This document shows, in pieces, positions 16,401-22,858 of a stretch of DNA of 64,000 nucleotides. Origin of the DNA: CAIXSC01 sp046349915 (GTDB lineage Bacteria > Planctomycetota > Planctomycetia > Pirellulales > Pirellulaceae); assembly GCA_046349915.1 (NCBI GenBank), contig JAXMBL010000004.1, positions 1 through 64,000 of the forward strand, written 5' to 3'. Positions within the stretch are counted from its first letter, which is position 1. Each line of letters starts with the position of its first letter. Under the pieces are notes generated by a model. It searched no databases. It was not told where the DNA came from and saw nothing but the letters and a program-made list of their open reading frames with translations. Position numbers and translations under genes: made by a program.

Positions 16401-17089
16401 CAGTGCAGATCGCCGAGCCGTTCGCCGGCGGGATCGCTCTTGCTTTCATCAGAAGCTGAGTTCAGATCAATTGCGACTAGGCGGATTGTTTCGTCCTCGG
16501 CATCAGCGCGCCGGCTTTCTGGCGACAGCGCCTGCACGATGAGATTTGCGGGCTGAAGGTCGTTGTGGCGAAAACCCTTATTCTCTAATTCACGGAGGAT
16601 CGCAAACAAATCGATGGCGATCTGTGCGATGGTTCGAGCGGGCACAGGTTCGGAAGCTGCGAGAACTCCGCTGAGCGTTTTTCCTTCGACAAAATCGAGT
16701 TCGGCAACATGGCAAACGTGCTCCTCGCCGCCAAACTGAACACGTTCGTCAAGCAGCATGTCGTCGATCCCAACGATGTGCTGCGAGCCTTCGGCAATCC
16801 GAGAATGGTCTTTGCACTCCTGCTCGAAATCTTTTCCAAAGAAGTCATATGCCTGCTTGAATGCGACCTTGATCACTTTGCGGCGGTTGAACGGTCCAGA
16901 CTCCGCGACATAGGCAACCGAGTAGAAGCCGCGGTCAATTGGCCGCACGATTCTGTACCGGCCGATACTGGACGGAGGCGAGACGAGCGGGAAACCATAC
17001 TGCCGCTGGCACTGCGGGCATTGGTCAGTCAACGCACGATTCTCGTCTTTCGTGTAATCGGGATGAAGAAAACAGCACAGTTTAGGCAT
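13412..17089 (-). CDS. Protein kinase-like / P-loop ATPase fusion of the defence cluster
   Basis: 1225 aa. Residues 5-27 hold CC...H...CPQC, a possible zinc ribbon. A divergent protein-kinase domain spans about 43-290: IDRGFYSVAYVAE replaces the glycine loop, KVIKVAF supplies the ATP lysine, HNDLQPANLIV (about 175-185) keeps the catalytic Asp and Asn, and AIDLNSAS stands for the DFG region. Next comes a STAND/AAA-like NTPase with Walker A GMRGCGKT (345-352) and Walker B VFFLLDD (about 515-521). The last ~290 residues begin with TTVVLGLGFEERTLESARRI and alternate strands and helices like a Rossmann sensor domain; I cannot name it. The ATG overlaps the upstream stop by eight bases (ATGCCTAA) with GGAGG before it. 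Kinases occur in BREX type 2 (PglW) and other defence loci; here it may sense or transmit infection, which is inference. Confidence 0.85.
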   Translation of the reverse strand: MPKLCCFLHPDYTKDENRALTDQCPQCQRQYGFPLVSPPSSIGRYRIVRPIDRGFYSVAYVAESGPFNRRKVIKVAFKQAYDFFGKDFEQECKDHSRIAEGSQHIVGIDDMLLDERVQFGGEEHVCHVAELDFVEGKTLSGVLAASEPVPARTIAQIAIDLFAILRELENKGFRHNDLQPANLIVQALSPESRRADAEDETIRLVAIDLNSASDESKSDPAGERLGDLHWVVKYLKALVARLLSTPDKTTDLEYRLAAILDERASLLSPDSAAQRTPTYDECIEDIRSAIRHVSSPWREQPKLRRFNDAYNAQTLAAWFVPYLIVDLDDRWLTSISTSGPQVVTGMRGCGKTMLLRSLQFHARATLPTQSADREHIFARLRSDRYIGLYASSTRLLDSLGTRADALVAPYVRLFVQYAVEAIRAIRHLREICSDVVVPLAFAKIGDAVASYVKGAEAARNTGSEYELERYLLELMVRLSRGEAEGVEFAGHPSSSFPHLAEAVSSASRIWDNATVFFLLDDVSTRYLEKPGIEQLMSALLFSDPKCAFKLTTEAQTLEMILRSPGQIEKAREGRDYQVFDLGAEVNALIRAKRGNGFVEQVLSQRAKYYAHHPPGVKPSQILADTPLESIAQQVATTSENSSERKKTYYGMSALAGVCVGDIGDVISLYELMLRKSKGGYPIEPQTQSECYQEYCSRRLYDLNRRKGWLKDHALAFADASHTLLMKSEKDFKTKKITKRRLRQYLKLYVRVTAGDAERQFEQLRELIDAGVFVLDGGAHRTKTRDTNPVQQFKLTYRKLYGLSNFIGLSERDRFELSGEDLINWLDNPAQGKDVLLRNLASVDDVAEVEEMETESNDACDSSAKTETPEVRNTRHGAQRLLFGLQDEKVPGTIRPSDELAEIVEQKTPKAARAGLADLGRAGITTVVLGLGFEERTLESARRIRHAVQPKNVILVRYPELGKSDEIRKSLWPALNQSELDYQDTIVAGVDVPHGNTLVDITGLAKPVIFHTVRNALRRNGRVWVCRTRAASYYPLDEDIAAVLDAEVTLNSGQLLESLSKVLTGENRPYSIDSLLLSDSDESRRRVLCTFSSPKHERLLTLLDERSYEAILVMTHQDGSPRAKMAGIAADLAARNYSGTVVESFSSDDLQGVLSYITRNYQDWYVDQGFNFEFGLTGSKLQAVACAAASAAFKISQCWYVRPAAFDPQRFTKGVGATTVFELSLS

Positions 17090-18350
17090 CTACGACCTCC
17101 TCGAAGCCAGCAAGTCGGCCTGGGCTTTCCGATAACACGAACGCGCTCCGCAAAACCGGCTCGATCTCAGGCCACTTGGTTTCCTCGCAACGAACCGTCG
17201 CGAGCAATTCACGTTTCGTGACGTAGTCGCCCGTCCTGCTTGCCAAGATGACACCGGAAGTATCCGGAAACGGCGTGTCCTCTGTTTGAAAATCGATCTG
17301 CGTCCGCACAAGCGTTTCCCGGAGGCATTCAAGATCAATTGTCAGGAATCCCTCTCCCGCCGCGAGCATTTCGAACCGGCGCTTCCGGCGAACGGCGCTT
17401 ACAGCAGCGTTGAACGCTTCGACGCTGGCACCCTGCGCTTCAAGATTCGACTGAAACGCTGGCAAAATCTCGCTTGCGCTCGGCAAAGACGAGTCAACAC
17501 CGCTTACGACCTTTGCCATGGCGAAACATTGCCGGTAGTGTTGCGTCAGCCATGCGTCAGCCTTCCCAGCCAGAAGCTCGTCCATCGCTATCAACGCCTC
17601 ACCACGGCCGATGAACGGCTGGTAAGGCAAGCGTGCGTCGGTAAGAATGCAAACAGCCTCGATGCCAACGAGTTTCGCCACGCGATTGAACCGAACTGCG
17701 TTCCGTTTCGCTTCCGCCCATGTGGTGCCGAGATTCCCGTGAGGTGCAACTCGCACGTCCAGTCCCGCTTTGGTAATCCCCACTGCGATTTTCTTGCTCA
17801 GCAAACTCGCGATTGCTAATTCCGGAAGATTCACTGCGTCGTGCTGTTTTCGATAAGTGTACAACTGGCCATCTCGTGGAGCGAATCGGCCTTCGGCGAG
17901 AAAGTGGACGTAACCACACCGGTCAAGAATCTGGCAAACCTCGCTTTCGTCGAAATGAACGCGGTATCCGGGTATCTGGGCGAGAACGTCAATGCCGCCG
18001 GCGGGGCGGCCGGGGACGCCGAGCTTTGGGACCTGGACCTCCATCTGCCGTAGAAAAAGCGGGCAAAGGATTGTCGAGAGTGAACTTGGGCCGCCGGTCG
18101 ATGCGATGTCAGCCCGGCTCCCTCCTTCGCGCCACTTCAGCATCGATCCAGATCGGGCAAGGCTCAACGCGAGATATGCAATGTTCTCGTCGTCGAGGTT
18201 CGCAGATCGAGCAAATCCGACGATCCGGTCCATCGAGTCAGCCGATGCGTGGTTTTCGAATTCGTCAACGGCTTTATGGAAATCCATCGATCGTGTCCGA
18301 CGCAGCCATTTGAGGATTTGAATGAGCCTTCGCAATTCAAACTTGGGCAA
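17082..18350 (-). CDS. Divergent thymidine-phosphorylase-like protein
   Basis: The protein aligns by eye along most of its length with DeoA/pyrimidine-nucleoside phosphorylase: an all-helical start with NIAYLALSLARSGSMLKW, then ADIASTGGPSS, VPKLGVPGRPAGGIDVLAQI, PGYRVHFDE, FAPRDGQLYTYRK, SLLSKKIAVG, LDVRVAPHG and TDARLPYQPFIGRGEAL. The thymine-side Arg, Ser and Lys (YRK, SLLSKK) appear kept. The phosphate-site sequence DKHSTGG of E. coli DeoA reads DIASTGG here, so the lysine and histidine are lost. DeoA cleaves thymidine with phosphate; this form may bind nucleosides without ordinary phosphorolysis. The track start is TTG at 18350; the ATG at 18287 is an alternative. It is the first gene of the cluster and coupled to the kinase-ATPase, which suggests a ligand-binding or nucleotide-depleting role rather than salvage. 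Confidence 0.82.
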   Translation of the reverse strand: MPKFELRRLIQILKWLRRTRSMDFHKAVDEFENHASADSMDRIVGFARSANLDDENIAYLALSLARSGSMLKWREGGSRADIASTGGPSSLSTILCPLFLRQMEVQVPKLGVPGRPAGGIDVLAQIPGYRVHFDESEVCQILDRCGYVHFLAEGRFAPRDGQLYTYRKQHDAVNLPELAIASLLSKKIAVGITKAGLDVRVAPHGNLGTTWAEAKRNAVRFNRVAKLVGIEAVCILTDARLPYQPFIGRGEALIAMDELLAGKADAWLTQHYRQCFAMAKVVSGVDSSLPSASEILPAFQSNLEAQGASVEAFNAAVSAVRRKRRFEMLAAGEGFLTIDLECLRETLVRTQIDFQTEDTPFPDTSGVILASRTGDYVTKRELLATVRCEETKWPEIEPVLRSAFVLSESPGRLAGFEEVVDA

Positions 18351-18358
18351 TGCTCAAT

Positions 18359-18571
18359 TTAATGGTCGACTGATTGTCGAACCATGAGGGGCGTTGTGTC
18401 TTCCAGAAGAATTCCGCCGCACTGCAAATGACCGGGTGAGCTGGGGCACATCGGCCAGAACTTGGCTAATGCGGAGCTGTCGACACTGGCAAACTCAATG
18501 GATGTGGGGTCGATCGCTTGGTAAACGCATCCTTCGGGAGAGTAGACGCCTGAGGTGACCTGCAGCGGCAA
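18359..18571 (-). CDS. Unrecognised short frame just before the phosphorylase-like gene
   Basis: A frame of about 70 codons (TTG at 18571, open further upstream without an ATG) ends eight bases before the phosphorylase-like start. The residues look protein-like (SGVYSPEGCVYQAIDPTS, CPSSPGHLQCGGILLED) and there are three cysteines, but no family or clear ribosome-binding site was seen. It could be the 3' end of a damaged gene, a short leader gene of the operon, or chance. Confidence 0.22.
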   Translation of the reverse strand: MPLQVTSGVYSPEGCVYQAIDPTSIEFASVDSSALAKFWPMCPSSPGHLQCGGILLEDTTPLMVRQSVDH

Positions 18572-19487
18572 GAAGTGCGGATCTGCCCGGTGAAAAGAGA
18601 TTACTCGCTCAAGGAATGTCCTCTTCGGCGAGCTTTTTCAAGTCGCGAACTCTTCCGCGACACACCAGTTGCCGTCTGACACCGAAAGCGGGAGCTTTCG
18701 GCGCTTCGCGTTTTTCGCCATTTCTGGCGATGACTTACGGGAATGTTTCCCCGCGTGAGAGTTCTCCGGAAATCGCACGAGAGCGTCGTTCCGCCGCCAT
18801 TACGCCAAAACTCTCCCCCCAAACTCTCGCGGGCGCAGATCGGCGCGGCCTGCTTCTTCTGGCGAAGCTCGGACCACGGCAGGTCGAGCAACTCGCCGCG
18901 TTGCTCAAATAGCCGCTACACCAGCGGGATGGCGAGCTGTTTGAGCAATTTTCGTGGATCACAGTGGATTGGGTTGGCCATCTTGGTCGCTCCTCGTCGC
19001 GCTACACAATCAATTCATTGGCTTTACTTTGGTTTGAAGATTCGGCTGGCTCTGCAGCCGACATACGCACTTGGTCAACTGCCTGTCGGCATCCCGGTTT
19101 TCCCGTGGGCGCGCAACGGGGGCACTGCGCGACAGAAACGGCGAACCACGAGACGCAGGGCTGGAAGTGGCCCTGACTTGCCAAACAGGAAGCCCCAAGT
19201 TGGGGTTGGCTAAGGCGGCGTTAGAACGGGGTGAGCCGCATCATTCCCCGGAGCCCGTACGTCCCGGCACCGGTCAATCCATTCGTACAACTGTCCACCT
19301 GTGCACTACAGGTGCGCACATATTAGCACGGCGTTCGGCCGTTTCAATCCTGCGGCGCAGAATTCTTAAGTCGCCAATTCCAACCTTGGCCCGCTCAACA
19401 AGTTGCGATGTGGGAGGGGTCCACTGCTCGACGACTTGTCGGTGCGTGGGCGGTCCGCTATCTCTGAATCTTCCCCGTTCAAGGCCC
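18572..19487. other. Gap between the defence operon and the GmrSD-like gene
   Basis: No convincing gene here. The stretch should contain the promoter of the minus-strand cluster and, towards the right, that of the GmrSD-like gene. The frame of the latter is open leftwards to 19071, but that extension is arginine-rich and unlike the family. Positions 18983-19096 carry a dispersed repeat described separately. Several short frames on both strands look random. Confidence 0.5.
18983..19096. repeat. Dispersed repeat, copy A (~115 bp)
   Basis: Starts TTGGTCGCTCCTCGTC and ends near CTGTCGGCATCCCGGT. A second copy lies at 25478-25592 in the same orientation with roughly 85% identity by eye, including the shared core GCCGACATACGCACTTGGTC. 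It lies in non-coding sequence in both places, beside defence or toxin-antitoxin genes. It could be a miniature element or the relic of a shared gene; one frame reads ATQSxHxLxF then TYALGQxPVGIPV in both copies. Confidence 0.75.
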
Positions 19488-22085
19488 ATGCAGTGTCTCT
19501 CCAGCTCATGGAGCATTCCGCACGTGAATCGTGAATTCGAGCCATGTTGGTGGTCCTGGGCTGACGTCGTTCGGCACGCGGATCGACTCGGAATTCCGCA
19601 TTTTCAAAGAGGAGCCGTTTGGGACACAGGCAATCTGGTGGCATTGCTGGAGTCGATCTTCGAGCAGTCGCCTTGCGGCTCGTTCGTGCTTTGGGCTCCG
19701 GTGAATGACGCCCAGGACTCACGTCGACATGGAGTACCGCTTCGGCGGTTTGCCGTCGGCGAGGAGCCCATGTGGTTGGTCGACGGTCAGCAGAGAACGC
19801 GTGCCATACTCGACACGTTCCAACAGCTCATCGACTCTCCGTCACGACCGGATGGCTGGTCGCTGGTGCGTAAGGCCGACCTGGACGAGCTCCGAATCAT
19901 TGGAAGATCGCTGCTTTGCGAACCACTAGAGGAAGAAATCGAGGTCGATGAAGACGCTGAGGATGAATCGCATTATTGGTTCGTCGTTCTCCCCGCCATG
20001 TCGTGCTTTTACCAGGGAGATGCACCGTACTTTGGACGGCACAGCGAATCGCGAAACGTGCGTCGAGGCTCTATGTTCCGACAGCTTCGACTTCACGCGC
20101 GGGCTCGAATAAAGTCGGAAGGGGTCGAGCGTCGCGTGCCACCACTGCCGATTGGAATGGTCCCACTTGCCACACTCATTTCTCGAATCGGCATCTTCGT
20201 GAGCCCCAGCGACAGTGCCCAAGCCGCAGCCGAACTGCGAGCATTCACGGCCGAGAAAGCGGATCTTGACCGTCTCGACGAACTGTTGCCCTGGGGGCCG
20301 CAGTTCGTCACAGGCCACGCGTACGAGGTCGCCAGTAAAGACCAAGCATGGGCGAGACCGACTCGATGGTCGGACCTCTATGTTCGTCGCCAGGAAACTG
20401 GCGTGCGGGAAATGGTCCAGCGGTTGGCGGGACTCTTCGCATACGAGTGGAAATTCGTCTTCGAACAGTTCCGAGGCATGTTCGACGGCAACCGGTTCGC
20501 CGTCGGTTGGCTGCCACGAAGCGATGTCAGCGCCGCCATTGACGCTTACGTCCGTATCAACCGAGCAGGCATTCGCGTCCGAGCGGAAGAACGGGCGCTG
20601 GCATTGTTATCCCGCGCTCGATCGACGTTGCTGGACGACTTGGCCGACTTCGTAAGCAAGCGAGACGGAGGCCGTTTAGTCGAGGACGAGCGGGCGCTCC
20701 TTGCACACGAATCCCATCTGGAGATGGGATTCAGCGTGTGGATTACGACGGTAACCCGTTACGCGACACTTGCGATTCTGGGCGACGCGGCGCGACGTTG
20801 GCTCGGACTATCGGCGATTGACAAAGACACCTTTGGGTACCGGCTCGATCGCGTCGGTGTGCATGAGACCGCAACCGGCAAGATGACTTGGGCGCGACAA
20901 GATTACCAATCACCCGCAGATGTCATCGGAGAATGTTCGGAGCGTGCAACGAGCGCGCTGCTCCTTGTTGACTCGACCTTGTCAAACGAACTGTATTTAG
21001 ACCACAGGATGGCGAGGCCCTCGACAAGGCTGCCGTACCTGCTCATTGATCTACTTTACCGAGTGCCGGCAACACAACTGGAGCAACTTCGCAGCGACCA
21101 AGACTTCCGTGCTGCAATTGCCCGGTTGCTCCATTGGACGCTGCTTGTTCCCTACCTTGATCAAACTGACTTTGAGCAGCTCACGGTCGAGATTCATGGC
21201 ATCGACGACGAAGGGGCGCGTAAGGAATCTTCTCCACTTGCACCGTGGAACGGGAGCGCCGCCGACGTGAATGAGTCGCTGTGCCAGGCGCTTCAACGCT
21301 ACCAGGCTGGCCTTTTCAAGATCTGGAGACGCAAGCGATCCAATTCGCCCGAACAATTGCAGTCTCTTCCACTGGGAGTGGCTGGCGTCGGCATTTCCAC
21401 CGCACTTACGCTGCTTGCCATCGATGCGTTCGCGACTGAGGTTAGAAATTCCCGCTCCTTGAACCACACGGCGGTCGGTTGGCTCTATGCGATTGAACGC
21501 CGGGGGAAGGCTCGAGAGTTCTGCTGGGATTCCCAAGTCGAAGGCTACCGAGAAACGGGAGGCAAAACGGGCGCGCCGAGATTCCCAGAGGGCGATAACC
21601 CGATGGCGGCCGAATTACGCCGATGGGGCGACGATAATCGTCAATCGCTTTATCCCGAAAAGCAACACTTGGTGCCCTTTGCCATCGCGCGACAGATCGT
21701 GGACAAAGGCGGGACACGCGCCACGTCATCGCCCTCGAACGCCATCGGTAACCTGAGTTGGCTGAGCCATCGGCAAAACGGATTGAGCGCGTTTGCCGAC
21801 CGGTGGGCGGTTCTGGATAAGGAACGGGACCGAGACAATTTGGAAGCACGCGGAATTCTCGCGCCTGCGGAGTTCGATGGCCGCCAACGTACCGTGCTCG
21901 AAATCTACAACGAGCTGCGCGACTTGGTGCTTCTGGAAGGCGAGGCATGGAAGTTCAAACGAGACCGAGCGTTTCGCCTGTTCGACGCGTTCTGCGATGG
22001 GCGCGCGCGATGGATGGTCGAGCAAATGAAACGCTGGCTTGAGGAGCCACTAACTTCCAAGGCGAACAGCTGGCTGCGAGAATAA
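19488..22085 (+). CDS. Single-chain GmrSD-like (DUF262 + DUF1524/HNH) restriction enzyme
   Basis: 865 aa from ATG 19488; GTG 19524 is a close alternative, and the longer frame back to 19071 is rejected. The N-terminus is a DUF262 domain: IPHFQRGAVWDTGNLVALLE (about 36-55) and LVDGQQRTRAILD with Asp99-Gly-Gln-Gln-Arg103, the ParB-like nucleotide-binding box of GmrS. The C-terminus has KQHLVPFAI with His near residue 726, followed by SNAIGNLSWLSHRQNGLSAF, matching the HNH nuclease motif of DUF1524 (GmrD). GmrSD enzymes are type IV systems that use NTP hydrolysis to cut phage DNA with modified (often glucosylated hydroxymethyl) cytosine. E. coli CT596 GmrS and GmrD are separate or fused depending on the strain, so a fused chain is normal. 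A dead copy of the middle of this gene lies at 36411-36610. Confidence 0.85.
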   Translation: MQCLSSSWSIPHVNREFEPCWWSWADVVRHADRLGIPHFQRGAVWDTGNLVALLESIFEQSPCGSFVLWAPVNDAQDSRRHGVPLRRFAVGEEPMWLVDGQQRTRAILDTFQQLIDSPSRPDGWSLVRKADLDELRIIGRSLLCEPLEEEIEVDEDAEDESHYWFVVLPAMSCFYQGDAPYFGRHSESRNVRRGSMFRQLRLHARARIKSEGVERRVPPLPIGMVPLATLISRIGIFVSPSDSAQAAAELRAFTAEKADLDRLDELLPWGPQFVTGHAYEVASKDQAWARPTRWSDLYVRRQETGVREMVQRLAGLFAYEWKFVFEQFRGMFDGNRFAVGWLPRSDVSAAIDAYVRINRAGIRVRAEERALALLSRARSTLLDDLADFVSKRDGGRLVEDERALLAHESHLEMGFSVWITTVTRYATLAILGDAARRWLGLSAIDKDTFGYRLDRVGVHETATGKMTWARQDYQSPADVIGECSERATSALLLVDSTLSNELYLDHRMARPSTRLPYLLIDLLYRVPATQLEQLRSDQDFRAAIARLLHWTLLVPYLDQTDFEQLTVEIHGIDDEGARKESSPLAPWNGSAADVNESLCQALQRYQAGLFKIWRRKRSNSPEQLQSLPLGVAGVGISTALTLLAIDAFATEVRNSRSLNHTAVGWLYAIERRGKAREFCWDSQVEGYRETGGKTGAPRFPEGDNPMAAELRRWGDDNRQSLYPEKQHLVPFAIARQIVDKGGTRATSSPSNAIGNLSWLSHRQNGLSAFADRWAVLDKERDRDNLEARGILAPAEFDGRQRTVLEIYNELRDLVLLEGEAWKFKRDRAFRLFDAFCDGRARWMVEQMKRWLEEPLTSKANSWLRE

Positions 22086-22234
22086 GGAACGAACTTGTCG
22101 GCGTTTAGCGTTTTCCAGTGATCGTCTATTTCGTCGTCTCGGCACCTCGAAAACCGGCCGTTTTTGGGTCCCGAGACAGCTCGGCACCACTGACGGAACC
22201 GTGAACATGCGTGCACTACGCAACGTGGCGTGCG

Positions 22235-22317
22235 GGCGGAGGTTGCGCGATTGGGTCTTTGGACTTAAAATCCTGAGAGGGGTTACCCTCGTGCGGGTTC
22301 GAGTCCCGCCTCGGCTA
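22235..22317 (+). tRNA. Degenerate tRNA-Leu(UAA)-like sequence, probably a relic
   Basis: The 3' half looks like a class II tRNA: anticodon loop CTTAAAA with TAA at 22266-22268, a long variable arm GAGGG-GTTA-CCCTC (22277-22290), a perfect T arm GCGGG-TTCGAGT-CCCGC (22293-22309), and a 3' acceptor strand CTCGGCT plus A. The 5' acceptor candidate GGCGGAG (22235-22241) pairs with one mismatch and one wobble. The D arm is too short and has no 3' stem, and the anticodon stem has only three good pairs. I read it as a decayed or partial tRNA gene, possibly an attachment-site copy left by an integrated island. Confidence 0.5.
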
Positions 22318-22325
22318 CTGAATCA

Positions 22326-22362
22326 AAACGGCCTGTTTTCCCGCGAAACAGGCCGTTTCTTT
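22326..22362 (+). terminator. Intrinsic terminator-like hairpin after the tRNA-like relic
   Basis: AAACGGCCTGTTT (22326-22338) pairs perfectly with AAACAGGCCGTTT (22346-22358) over 13 bp around the loop TCCCGCG, followed by TTTCTTTCC. It stands nine bases after the relic's last base, as expected for a tRNA transcript terminator. Confidence 0.75.
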
Positions 22363-22540
22363 CCGCCTTCCCCGTGGATTCCCGCGAGTTTCGGCGTTCG
22401 CCGCGTCGCGCGTCTTGGTGGCAATTCGCGGCAATCTGCGGCCAACTCGACCGTCGAGCGGCGAAGTCGACGGCGCCAGGAACGGCGCCAAAAGTCCTGT
22501 GTCTCGGCGCCATTGTCGGCACCGCGAAGATGTGAAATTG

Positions 22541-22574
22541 TTCATTGTCCTCAGGGTATCCTGAGGGCAATGAA
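22541..22574. repeat. 15-bp perfect inverted repeat with 4-base loop
   Basis: TTCATTGTCCTCAGG (22541-22555) pairs with CCTGAGGGCAATGAA (22560-22574) around GTAT, with one G-T pair. No T-run follows on either strand, so it is less like a terminator than like a REP-type palindrome, a protein-binding site, or an RNA structure. No second copy was noticed in the window. Confidence 0.6.
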
Positions 22575-22666
22575 TCCGGTCGTAAGATAGTGAGTGTACC
22601 TCGCACACGATCCGTAACACTTCCTGTCAAATAACCACGAAAAGGTTCGTACCCAGCGACAGCCCA

Positions 22667-22852
22667 ATGCAATCAAGACAAAGGGGGTTTCCGCGCTCCC
22701 GATTCTCCATTCGAACGCTTTTGATCATCGTCGCACTGATCGGCGCGTATTTCGGAAGCTGGGATGCTACCAGGCGAGCAGCCGCATGCTTGCCGGCGTC
22801 TGAGGAGAGACTGTTATCTGTTCCAGAGCGCGGGACGCACTACATCCAATAA
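22667..22852 (+). CDS. Small planctomycete-type single-membrane peptide
   Basis: 61 codons. Residues 12-31, RFSIRTLLIIVALIGAYFGS, form one membrane segment of the kind that opens a large class of planctomycete proteins (F-S-hydrophobic-RTLL-VV). The remainder is short, SEERLLSVPERGTHYIQ, and stops seven bases before the convergent TrhO-RluA fusion gene ends. It may be a complete small protein or a 5' fragment of a longer one cut at its 3' end. Function unknown. Confidence 0.45.
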   Translation: MQSRQRGFPRSRFSIRTLLIIVALIGAYFGSWDATRRAAACLPASEERLLSVPERGTHYIQ

Positions 22853-22858
22853 GCGGCG

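Noticed and set aside
19071..19487. N-terminal extension of the GmrSD-like gene
   Set aside because: Arginine- and serine-rich sequence unlike DUF262 starts and crossing the dispersed repeat; ATG 19488 suits better.
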